Below, one piece after another: positions 42,125 to 50,601 of a DNA stretch of 64,000 nucleotides; the stretch's first letter is position 1, and every line of letters starts with the position of its first letter. The position numbers were made by a program, and so were the translations under genes. This stretch comes from Hymenobacter armeniacus. GTDB lineage: Bacteria; Bacteroidota; Bacteroidia; Cytophagales; Hymenobacteraceae. The DNA lies in the NCBI RefSeq assembly GCF_014699055.1, contig NZ_JACXAC010000003.1, positions 714,588 to 778,587 of the forward strand, written 5' to 3'. The notes beneath the pieces were generated by a model. It saw nothing but the letters and a program-made list of their open reading frames with translations. It did no database searches and was not told where the DNA came from.

Positions 42125-42997
42125 ATGAACACTCCTTACTCGCAACCCATGCTGCGCGACAACGCGCTGGCCGGCAAAACCATCATTGTGACCGGCGGCG
42201 GCACTGGCCTGGGACGGGCCATGACCACCTATTTCCTGCAGCTGGGGGCCAACGTCACCATCAGCAGCCGCAAGCTTGAGGTGCTGGAAAAAACCGCCGA
42301 GGAGCTGCGCCAGCAAACCGGCGGCAAGGTGCTGGCTGTGGCCTGCGACGTGCGCAAGTACGACGAGGTGGAAGCCATGCTGGAGCGCACCGTGCAGGAG
42401 TTTGGCGGCGTCGACGTGTTGCTGAACAATGCGGCCGGCAATTTCATCAGCCCCACGGAGCGCCTGTCGCACAAGGCGTTCGACGTAATTGTGGACATTG
42501 TGCTGCGCGGCACCTACAACTGCACGCTGGCCGTGGGCAAGCGCTGGATTGCCGACCAGAAGCCCGGTACCATTCTCAACATCGTGACGACGTATGCCTC
42601 GGTGGGCTCGGCCTTTGTGGTGCCCTCGGCAGCGGCCAAGGCGGGCGTGCTCGCCATCACCCGCTCGCTGGCGGTGGAGTGGGCCAAGTACGGCATTCGC
42701 TCCAATGCCATTGCACCCGGCCCGTTCCCGACGGAAGGCGCCTGGAGCCGCCTGTTCCCCGAGCCCCTGGCCAGCAAGCTCGACCCGGCGGCCAGCGTGC
42801 CGCTCAAGCGCGTGGGCCAGTACCAGGAGCTGGCCAACCTGGCTGCCTACCTGGTGTCGGATTTCTCGGCCTACGTGAACGGGGAAGTGGTAACCATCGA
42901 CGGCGGCGAGTGGCTCAACGGCGCCGGCGAATTCAATAAGCTGGAAATGCTGACGCCCGCCATGTGGGACCAAATCGAAAAGACCATGCGCCGCTAA
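42125..42997 (+). CDS. SDR oxidoreductase, 2,4-dienoyl-CoA reductase type
   Basis: I chose the ATG at 42125 (MNTPYSQPMLRDNALAGKTI) over an in-frame ATG at 42023. The 290-residue protein has the NADPH loop TGGGTGLGRAM, NNAAGNF, and VTTYASVGSAF. It lacks the usual YxxxK; the conserved Lys is in PSAAAKAGVLAITRSLAVEW, as in peroxisomal/mitochondrial DECR-type reductases. The C-terminal NAIAPGPFPTEGAW and TIDGGEWLNGAGEFN segments are characteristic. It probably reduces 2,4-dienoyl-CoA in unsaturated fatty-acid oxidation. Confidence 0.9.
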   Translation: MNTPYSQPMLRDNALAGKTIIVTGGGTGLGRAMTTYFLQLGANVTISSRKLEVLEKTAEELRQQTGGKVLAVACDVRKYDEVEAMLERTVQEFGGVDVLLNNAAGNFISPTERLSHKAFDVIVDIVLRGTYNCTLAVGKRWIADQKPGTILNIVTTYASVGSAFVVPSAAAKAGVLAITRSLAVEWAKYGIRSNAIAPGPFPTEGAWSRLFPEPLASKLDPAASVPLKRVGQYQELANLAAYLVSDFSAYVNGEVVTIDGGEWLNGAGEFNKLEMLTPAMWDQIEKTMRR

Positions 42998-43055
42998 ACC
43001 GGGAATTGGAAAGAATTGCCCGGATTTTGGCGACCCCGACTAACGGATAATCACC

Positions 43056-43085
43056 AAAAAGGCTTGCCAAACGGCAAGCCTTTTT
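43056..43085. terminator. Terminator after the dienoyl-CoA-reductase-like gene
   Basis: The stem AAAAAGGCTTGCC / GGCAAGCCTTTTT with loop AAAC is followed by TTAATTA. It serves the plus-strand gene ending at 42997 and may also serve the convergent DUF1571 gene. Confidence 0.88.
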
Positions 43086-43152
43086 AATTAGCGCTAGATA
43101 ATCAGCGTGCACAAAATACGGGCAATCCAAAAAAATTGTCCGAATCCGTGGT

Positions 43153-44025
<873 letters not shown>

Positions 44026-44070
44026 AGGGTATAAAAACAGATAAATGCAGTTCTAGGATAAGCCAATGGC

Positions 44071-44370
44071 TTAGTTTAGGCTGATGTGCGGGAAGCGCGA
44101 AGCCGTGCTGTCGAAAATAAACAGCTCGTCGATTTCGACGCCTTCCAGAAAATGAAACAGCGGAAATTGTTCCACCACGGCGCGCACTGCGGCGGCATCG
44201 TCGCCGTGCATGGTTACCCAGCCGCGGCTGCGGTCGCTGCTGATGGCGTATACTTCCACAATCTTCTCGCTCAGCAGCTGGTTGATGAAGGCCCGGTGGC
44301 TCGGAATGAGTGAGATAAATTCCTCATCGAAAGTTTCCGGCAACCGAAGGGAAACGACAAACGTGGGCAT
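44071..44370 (-). CDS. Small YciI/muconolactone-isomerase-like protein
   Basis: The 99-residue protein has the ferredoxin-like (alpha+beta) pattern of the muconolactone isomerase/YciI dimer families: FVVSLRLPETFDEEFISLIP, IVEVYAISSDRSRGWVTMHG, and AAVRAVVEQFPLFHFLEGVE. The family includes isomerases and many proteins without known activity, and no aromatic-degradation genes are near. The function is uncertain. Confidence 0.72.
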   Translation of the reverse strand: MPTFVVSLRLPETFDEEFISLIPSHRAFINQLLSEKIVEVYAISSDRSRGWVTMHGDDAAAVRAVVEQFPLFHFLEGVEIDELFIFDSTASRFPHISLN

Positions 44371-44483
44371 AAAGAAAAGAAGCTGGAAGGCCGGAAAGGT
44401 AGCGCATCCGGCTAAGAGACGCTACGCGCGCAGGAAAATATGGTAGCCCGGTAGCCGGGAGCGCTCGGTAAGCCTGCCGGACC

Positions 44484-45011
44484 CTACGAATGACCCAACT
44501 CGGCTACGCTGGGCAGCGCGGCATCGCCCTTGGCCGGTTCGGCTGCGGCGTCGGGCTGGGCCAGGGTCGGTTCGGTGCCCTCGGCTTGGCCCCGGGCGGT
44601 GGCTTCCCACTCGCGGTACTTGGTGATTTCGACCTGGAACTTGCCCACGAACCAGCTCACGAGGCTCAGGTCGTCGAGGAAGCCGACCACAGGAATAAAG
44701 TCGGGAACCAAGTCGATGGGCGACAACACGTACAGCAGCACGGCCAGGCCCGAAATGATGGTGCTGGTGGAAATCTCGCGGTATTCGCCGCTGATGTAGC
44801 TGCGCACGAGGCGCACCAGCGTAAGGGCGACGTCGAAAAGCTGGCGAAACTTGTTGGTGTGGCTTTTTTGGTCCGCCAGCTTGTCGGCGGCTTCGTTGAG
44901 CACCGTGACAACTTTGAACGGACGGCCCAGCAGCTTGGTGGCCCGCGCAATGAAGACGTTGAAGATGACGTTTTTGGAAAGCTTCAGCCCTTTTTCGGAA
45001 AGTGATGACAT
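44484..45011 (-). CDS. DUF1232 (YkvA-type) membrane protein
   Basis: The start is the ATG at 45011 (MSSLSEKGLKLSKN). The 175-residue protein contains the DUF1232 motif LLYVLSPIDLVPDFIPVVGFLDD (about 95-117), with the characteristic D-x-x-P-D-x-x-P-x-x-G-x-x-D-D. Helices precede it, and a low-complexity Ala/Pro/Glu tail follows. The motif family is widespread and probably membrane-embedded; its role is not known. Confidence 0.88.
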   Translation of the reverse strand: MSSLSEKGLKLSKNVIFNVFIARATKLLGRPFKVVTVLNEAADKLADQKSHTNKFRQLFDVALTLVRLVRSYISGEYREISTSTIISGLAVLLYVLSPIDLVPDFIPVVGFLDDLSLVSWFVGKFQVEITKYREWEATARGQAEGTEPTLAQPDAAAEPAKGDAALPSVAELGHS

Positions 45012-45102
45012 GAGTAAAGTGGTGGGGGTGAGGCTGACTTTACGCGCAAGGTTCAGCCGGCGTTGTTTGGCCGTAGTCAAACTCCGTGCCCGGCCGCGGG
45101 CG

Positions 45103-46293
45103 CTAGCGGGCAAACAGCGGCGTGGTGCCGCCCACCCAGTCCTTGTCTTTGTTGAAATCGACGCCAATCATCTCACCCCGGCTCAGGCGGCTCAGGCCGG
45201 TGAGCAGCTGGGGGCGGGGTTCGCCCACGGGCCAGATGTAGAGCAGGCGGATTTCGCACTTCACCAGGCCGTCGGGCGATTGCACCACGGGCTCGTACGT
45301 CACCTTGCGCTGCAGCAAATAGTGCTGCTTGTCGGGCAGCGCATCCAACTCGGCCGCGGTGAAATGCAGACGCACCCCGGCTCCGGCAAATGAAAACAAG
45401 GGCTTCAGCACATAATTTTCGAGGTCGGCCGGGTATTCCTGCAGCTCGTGCAAGAAGTAGCTTGGCGGCACAAAGGGGCCCTGCAGCAGCGGCAGCGTAA
45501 ACTTGCTGATGCGGAAAAACCAGTTGGGGTGCCCCACCCAGGCCACGTCCACGTCTTCGGTGAGGTGAAACTCCGGGTTTACTTCCGGGTAGCGCGCCAA
45601 TTCATCGAAGATGATGCGGTTATAAATGCGCGTAATGCGAATTTCCCGCCCGTCCTTCTCATAAAACAGCTGCCGCCCGCGCCGGCGTAGGCGGGTGAGG
45701 CACACCGCCTCGATGCCCCACAGCTGGTGGGTGAGCGCAAAGTCGACGCGGGTTTTCTGCTTTTCGGGAAACAGCTCCAGCAAAATCACGTTTTCGGCGG
45801 GCTGGTCGGCCAGAATGAAGTCCCGCATGCGCTGCTGGTACGCCGCAAAGTCGGCCACGCCCAAAAACGGCGTCACCGAATCGGGAATGGGGAAGTGGCG
45901 CGCAAACACGCCGGGCAGCCACGACTGAAACGCATACAGCGACGGAAAGCCCTGCATCTCAATCAGCTGCGGCTCCAGCTCGCCGTTGGCGTCGCGGCAC
46001 ACCGCGAAGTCAAATGTCAGAAATTCGGGCCGCGCATCCTCATTGGGCACGCGCTGGTGCGGCGGGATGGCCGCCTCGGTTAGCTCCTTAAAGTCGGGCA
46101 GCTCAATGACCTGGATGATGCTTTCGCCGGCCGCAATCAGCTTGTCGCGCAAGCCAGCGGGCACAAAAACCGGCGTTTCGGCCACGCGGAAATCCAGTTG
46201 GCCGGGCAGTTGCCGCTCAATGTCGGCGAGCATTTCCTGGTAGCGGGCCGAGCTGAAGGCGGCATTGTAGGCGTGGCGGGGTTCCGGAATCAT
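45103..46293 (-). CDS. ATP-grasp-like ligase, probably circularly permuted
   Basis: The 396-residue protein starts at the ATG at 46293 (MIPEPRHAYNAAFSSARYQE); an in-frame TTG at 46311 is possible. No domain is obvious at first sight. However, ENYVLKPLFSFAGAGVRLHF (about 301-320) looks like an ATP-grasp glycine-rich strand, and LVKCEIRLLYIWPVG like the metal-binding strand, while IEMQGFPSLYAFQSWL and IRITRIYNRIIFDEL occur earlier. The motif order suggests the circularly permuted ATP-grasp group. It is the last gene of the amidoligase operon, 27 bases after the amidotransferase gene. The assignment is by motif reading only. Confidence 0.6.
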   Translation of the reverse strand: MIPEPRHAYNAAFSSARYQEMLADIERQLPGQLDFRVAETPVFVPAGLRDKLIAAGESIIQVIELPDFKELTEAAIPPHQRVPNEDARPEFLTFDFAVCRDANGELEPQLIEMQGFPSLYAFQSWLPGVFARHFPIPDSVTPFLGVADFAAYQQRMRDFILADQPAENVILLELFPEKQKTRVDFALTHQLWGIEAVCLTRLRRRGRQLFYEKDGREIRITRIYNRIIFDELARYPEVNPEFHLTEDVDVAWVGHPNWFFRISKFTLPLLQGPFVPPSYFLHELQEYPADLENYVLKPLFSFAGAGVRLHFTAAELDALPDKQHYLLQRKVTYEPVVQSPDGLVKCEIRLLYIWPVGEPRPQLLTGLSRLSRGEMIGVDFNKDKDWVGGTTPLFAR

Positions 46294-46320
46294 GAGCGGA
46301 GGCAGCGACAATGAATGGGG

Positions 46321-47145
46321 TTAGGCGTTGGCAAATTGGCCCAGCCCGGCCAGCGCGCGGCGCAGGAAGGTGGGCACCACCACTGCTTCGGTATGTTCAA
46401 TGGTGGTGGGGTCGGCCAGCAGGCGCACCATCTCGTGGTACTTGGCCTCGCCGTAGGTTTCGATGACCTGCTGCTTGCGCTCGTCGGTGAGCATGTAGCG
46501 GAGCATGCCTTCGCCGTCGGCCTCGGGGTGGAACTGGGTGCCCACCACCTCGGGCGTGAAGCGAATGGCCATCACGGCGCGCTCCAAGGGCACGTGGGGC
46601 CGTTCTTTTTCCAGGCACAGCACTTGGGCGCCGTAGGCATTGAGGCGGGCGAGGTCGAGATTGGTCAGCTGGTAGTCGCGCGAGTCGACGATGTAAAACG
46701 GCTCGGGCAAGCCCTGCAGCACAGGTTCGGCCAGGCCAGCGGGCGTGAGGTGCACCGGCAGCACGCCAAACGAGGTCGACTTGCGCCGGCTCACGGTGCC
46801 CAGGCCCAGGTGCCGGCTCACCAGCTGGAAGGAATGGCAAATCAGCAGCAGGTGTTTTTTGGCTTCCTGGGTTTGGTTGTGGGCCAGCAGCGCGTCGATG
46901 AAATCGAAATAGTGGCGCTCCCAGGGCTCGTTGGAGGGCAGGGGGCTGCCAGGCCCGCCGCTTGAAATGTAGATGTCGTAATCGAGGCCCGGCACCACGC
47001 TTTCGGCCCTCACATTATAGGTATCGACGTCGAACACCACGCCGTTTTCGGCCGCCCCGCGGGCCAGCAGCTGCCGAATGCAGCGCATGCCCTCGTTGCG
47101 GGCATTGTCGTACATGTCAAGAATAGCAATGCGAATAGTCTCCAT
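46321..47145 (-). CDS. Class I glutamine amidotransferase
   Basis: The start is the ATG at 47145 (METIRIAILDMYDNARNEGM); an in-frame extension to 47256 is not protein-like. The 274-residue protein has the catalytic Cys103 in LLICHSFQLVSRHLG and the His/Glu pair in VGTQFHPEADGEG (His206, Glu208). SSGGPGSP (61-68) is the oxyanion strand. The elbow is unusual: the standard G-x-C-x-G-x-Q reads L-I-C-H-S-F-Q. It probably supplies ammonia, or cleaves gamma-glutamyl groups, for the ligases in the same operon. Confidence 0.85.
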   Translation of the reverse strand: METIRIAILDMYDNARNEGMRCIRQLLARGAAENGVVFDVDTYNVRAESVVPGLDYDIYISSGGPGSPLPSNEPWERHYFDFIDALLAHNQTQEAKKHLLLICHSFQLVSRHLGLGTVSRRKSTSFGVLPVHLTPAGLAEPVLQGLPEPFYIVDSRDYQLTNLDLARLNAYGAQVLCLEKERPHVPLERAVMAIRFTPEVVGTQFHPEADGEGMLRYMLTDERKQQVIETYGEAKYHEMVRLLADPTTIEHTEAVVVPTFLRRALAGLGQFANA

Positions 47146-47256
47146 ATAAATAAGTATCAGAAAAAAGGGCCGGCCGGAGCCAGCCTGTGCAACAAACCCG
47201 GTGAAAAAAGAAGCAACGCCGGCCGGAAGGCGGGCGTTGCACGGGCAAAGATACAA

Positions 47257-48357
47257 TTAGTAGAGGCCCTGCGTGGTTTCCGACAGGATGTAGTCGACCA
47301 CTTTGCTCAGGTCGTTGGTTTCGCGGAACACGGCCAGCTGGCGGTCGGCGCCGGTGCCCATCTCCATCATTTTCAGTACGTATTCCACCTCGTGGCGGCT
47401 GCCGAGCTCGTCCACCACGTCGTCGATGAAGTCGAGCAGCTCGAGGATGAGCTTGCGGGTGGGCACCTCTTCCTGCTTGCCAAAGTCTATCATCTGGCCG
47501 TCGAGCCCGTAGCGCGCCGCGCGCCATTTGTTTTCCTTAATAAGGGCGCTGCGGTAAATCCGAAAATTCAGGTTCTGGGCTTTCAGCTTGTAGATTTTGG
47601 CTACCAGCGCCTGCATGATGGCGGCCACGGCAATGGTTTCGTCGGCCCGCATCATCATGTCGCAAATGCGGTATTCGATGGTGTCGAAGAAGGGATGCAG
47701 GCGCACGTCCCACCAGATTTTCTTGCCGTTGTCGATGCAGCCCGTCTTTATCAGGAGCTGCACAAACTCGTCGTAGTCGCTGGCGCTGTGGAAGTAGCCC
47801 GGAATGCCCGTGCGCGGAAACCGCTCAAACACCTTGGTCCGGAAGGACTTGTAGCCGGTTTCGCGGCCCTCCCAAAACGGCGAGTTGGTGCTGAGCGCAA
47901 ACAGGTGCGGCAGGAAATACCGCAGCGTGTTCATCATGTACACGCCGATTTCGCGGTTTTCGATGCCCACGTGCACGTGCATGCCAAACACAAGGTTGGA
48001 GCGAGCGGCTTCCTGCAGCTCTTCCACAATCTTGTCGTAGCGGGCGTCGGGCGTGATGGGCTGCTCTTGCCAGCGCGAAAACGGGTGCGTGCCGGCCGCG
48101 CCAATCTTCAGATTTTGGCGGTCGGCCAGCTCTATTACCTGGCGGCGCAGGTGCAGCACTTCGGTGCGGGCCTCGGCAATGTTGTGGCAGATGTTGGTGC
48201 CCACTTCCACCACGGCTTGGTGCATCTCGGCTTTCACCTGCTCTTGCAGCGTCACCCGGCCGCCTTCTACTATTTGCGAGAGGTGGGAGCGCAGCTCCCG
48301 GGTTTCGGGGTCAATGGTCTGAAATTCTTCCTCGATGCCGAGGGTAAACGTGGGCAT
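47257..48357 (-). CDS. COG2170/GCS2-type carboxylate-amine ligase
   Basis: The 366-residue protein starts at the ATG at 48357 (MPTFTLGIEEEFQTIDPETR); an alternative ATG lies two codons upstream. Family motifs are GIEEEFQTIDP (metal and substrate acidic residues), EVGTNICHNI, HPFSRW, VFGMHVHVGI, and the FFDTIEYRICDMMM segment. These ATP-dependent ligases belong to the glutamine-synthetase/gamma-glutamylcysteine-ligase fold and join a carboxylate to an amine. In E. coli the relative YbdK has weak glutamate-cysteine ligase activity. Here the partners are two ATP-grasp proteins. Confidence 0.93.
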   Translation of the reverse strand: MPTFTLGIEEEFQTIDPETRELRSHLSQIVEGGRVTLQEQVKAEMHQAVVEVGTNICHNIAEARTEVLHLRRQVIELADRQNLKIGAAGTHPFSRWQEQPITPDARYDKIVEELQEAARSNLVFGMHVHVGIENREIGVYMMNTLRYFLPHLFALSTNSPFWEGRETGYKSFRTKVFERFPRTGIPGYFHSASDYDEFVQLLIKTGCIDNGKKIWWDVRLHPFFDTIEYRICDMMMRADETIAVAAIMQALVAKIYKLKAQNLNFRIYRSALIKENKWRAARYGLDGQMIDFGKQEEVPTRKLILELLDFIDDVVDELGSRHEVEYVLKMMEMGTGADRQLAVFRETNDLSKVVDYILSETTQGLY

Positions 48358-48456
48358 AGCCATACGGAGAACGAATGCGAAGGAAAGGAGGACAGACACG
48401 GTACTGCCCGGCGCGTGAAGGCCGCACGCCGGGCAGTACCTGCGTTGGGGTAGGGG

Positions 48457-49677
48457 CTACTCGGTCTTTTTAGGAGCGGCTTTTTTGGCGGCAGCGGCCT
48501 TGGGCGCAGCGGCCTTTTTGGCCGGAGCCGCGCCTTTTTTGGCCGCCGACTGCTCGCTGGCCGAGACTTCCCCGGTGGGAGGCTCGGGCTTGGGGGCGCC
48601 GGCGGCTTTCTTGGGCCCGGCTTTCTTGGCGGCGGGCTTGGGGGCGCCGGTAGCACCCAGGTCGTTGGTTTCGCGCACGGCCTGGCCCATCTGCACGTTG
48701 GCGCCAATGGTGGGCGAGCCTTTGGGCGCGGCACGCACCGAATCCTGCACGAACGTGCCCCAGGTGAGGTTGGTGCGGCCGGCGCGGTGGGACTGGGCGC
48801 GCTCAATGGCCAGCTGCGCGGCGTGTTCCACCACCCACTCAAAGTTCTCGGGGCCAACGGAGTTGATGTCGGCATCGGGGGCGGGGTTGCCGAAATCGAT
48901 GGCAATGGGAATGCCGTCGCGCACGGCAAATTCCACCGTATTGAAGTCGTAGCCCAGGCCCTGGCACAGGCGCAGGGTGTAGTTCTTGATGGTGTCGAGC
49001 AGGCGCTGGCCGGCTTCGCCTTCTGTTTTCATCGTGGTCTGGTACCGCTCGTGGGGGGCATTGCGGGGCTCGTAGGGCATGATGAGCACGTGCTTGCCGC
49101 CCAGGCAGTAGCAGCGGAAATAGTCTTCAAACTCAATGGCTTCCTGGTACAGCATCACCAGTTGGCCGGTTTCGTCGTAGGCGCGCCAGGCCTGTTCGGG
49201 GTTGTCCACCTTGTACACGCTCTTCCAGCCGCCGCCCGCGTGGGGTTTCATAAAGGCCGGGAAACCAATGTGGTCGAAGGCTTTCTGCCAGTCGAACAGG
49301 GCCAGGTTGCGGAAGGAGTTTTCGGTGGTGTCGTCGGGGCGGTGTTTGCTGGGGAGCAGGAGCGTTTTGGGTACGGGCACGCCCAACTGCACGGCCAGCG
49401 CGTTGTTGAAAAACTTCTCGTCGGCGCTCCACCAGAAGGAATTGTTGATGATGGCCGTACCCGTAAGCGCCGCGTTCTTCAAATAGGCGCGGTAAAAGGG
49501 CACGTCTTGCGAAATGCGGTCAATGATGACGTCGTAGCCGCAGGGCACGGCTTGTTCCACCTGCTCAATGTTCACGAACTCGGCCGTGATGCCGTTCACG
49601 GCCTTTTGGTTCACGCGGTCGACGAAGGCCTGGGGGAAGGTGTTTTCTTGTCCGAAAAGGATGCCGATTTTTTTCAT
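48457..49677 (-). CDS. ATP-grasp ligase with Lys/Ala/Pro-rich tail
   Basis: The 406-residue protein has an ATP-grasp body (about 1-340). SWWSADEKFF-type pre-motifs come first, then the glycine-rich strand GFPAFMKPHAGGGWKSVYKV, the late acidic segment LGYDFNTVEFAVRDGIPIAI, and DFGNPAPDADINS with metal-binding Asp/Asn. This resembles RimK/D-Ala-D-Ala-ligase enzymes, which make amide bonds through acyl phosphates. The last 60 residues (about 345-406) are a basic AK/AP-rich tail like histone H1 or AlgP. It is second in the minus-strand operon. The substrate is unknown. Confidence 0.88.
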   Translation of the reverse strand: MKKIGILFGQENTFPQAFVDRVNQKAVNGITAEFVNIEQVEQAVPCGYDVIIDRISQDVPFYRAYLKNAALTGTAIINNSFWWSADEKFFNNALAVQLGVPVPKTLLLPSKHRPDDTTENSFRNLALFDWQKAFDHIGFPAFMKPHAGGGWKSVYKVDNPEQAWRAYDETGQLVMLYQEAIEFEDYFRCYCLGGKHVLIMPYEPRNAPHERYQTTMKTEGEAGQRLLDTIKNYTLRLCQGLGYDFNTVEFAVRDGIPIAIDFGNPAPDADINSVGPENFEWVVEHAAQLAIERAQSHRAGRTNLTWGTFVQDSVRAAPKGSPTIGANVQMGQAVRETNDLGATGAPKPAAKKAGPKKAAGAPKPEPPTGEVSASEQSAAKKGAAPAKKAAAPKAAAAKKAAPKKTE

Positions 49678-49749
49678 GGCTGGGGTGTTGGCTTGCCGGT
49701 AGGCAGGGGGTGAAAGAGAGTTGGTAATAAGAAGAAGTGCGGGAAGGAG

Positions 49750-50457
49750 TTAGCCAATGGTGTTCAGGTACTGCGGAAACATTTCGCGCCACACCGGCCA
49801 GTCGTGGTTGCCGAAGGGCTTCACATCCAGAGTGTAGTGAATGCCCTTGTCGCTGAGAAGACGGGCCATTTGAAAGTTCGACTCTTTGCAGAAGTCGTGT
49901 TCGGCCGTGCCCAGGATGATGTTCATCCACTGAAAATGCTCGCTCTGCGCGCCGGGTATGTACTCGGGCGGATTGTTGTAGTACACGTTGTCGTCGTGGT
50001 AGCCGTCCACAAACTGCCGGATATCGAAGGCCGCGCCCATCGTGAACAGGTGGGCCACCTGGTGGGGATGCCGGAAGGCGAAGTTGAGGGCGTGAAAGCC
50101 CCCGAAGCTGCAGCCGGCCACGCCAATCTTGTCGACGTGGCATTCGCGCTGAAGCATGGGCACCAGCTCTTCGCTCAGAAACTGATCGTAGAACACGTGG
50201 TTTTGCACCCGGATGCGCGGCTCCAGGTGCTTGGCGTACCAGGAATGCGCGTCGATGCTGTCGATGCAAAACAGCTTCACCCGGCCGGCTTCCACCAGCG
50301 GGCGGGCCTCTTCAATGAGCTTGAAGTCGCGGGCTTCGTTGGTGTGGCCGCCGGAGGTGGGAAAAATGACCACCGGGTAGCCCCAGGTGCCAAAAACCAG
50401 CATGTCGATGTCTTGGCCGAGGTGGTGCGAGTAAAAGCGGCGGTGTTGTTCCTGCAC
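49750..50457 (-). CDS. Cytoplasmic esterase of the Esterase D / enterochelin-esterase type
   Basis: The 235-residue protein probably starts at a GTG (50457). The alpha/beta hydrolase signs are DMLVFGTWGYPVVIFPTSGG, the nucleophile elbow IGVAGCSFGGFHALNF, the Asp/Glu region ILGTAEHDFCKE, and the His in KPFGNHDWPVW. There is no signal peptide. It is the first gene of the minus-strand ligase operon and divergent from the esterase-DinB fusion. A role in releasing or tailoring the ligase product is inferred from this position. Confidence 0.87.
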   Translation of the reverse strand: MQEQHRRFYSHHLGQDIDMLVFGTWGYPVVIFPTSGGHTNEARDFKLIEEARPLVEAGRVKLFCIDSIDAHSWYAKHLEPRIRVQNHVFYDQFLSEELVPMLQRECHVDKIGVAGCSFGGFHALNFAFRHPHQVAHLFTMGAAFDIRQFVDGYHDDNVYYNNPPEYIPGAQSEHFQWMNIILGTAEHDFCKESNFQMARLLSDKGIHYTLDVKPFGNHDWPVWREMFPQYLNTIG

Positions 50458-50601
50458 GGCGGGGGCGTAAAAAGGGTGGGGTGGAGGGCACGGCTTGGGG
50501 TAAGCTGTACGGCAAACTAGTCATAAATAACCGGCCTGCCATAGCCCATTGGATTTTTCAGTTTTTGGTTTCAACTCCGGCGGGCTGCGTTACTTTGTTT
50601 C

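Noticed and set aside
43000..43152. Possible inverted repeat around AATTGCCCGGATTTTGG and CCAAAAAAATTGTCCG
   Set aside because: Pairing is too imperfect to call, beyond the clear terminator inside it.
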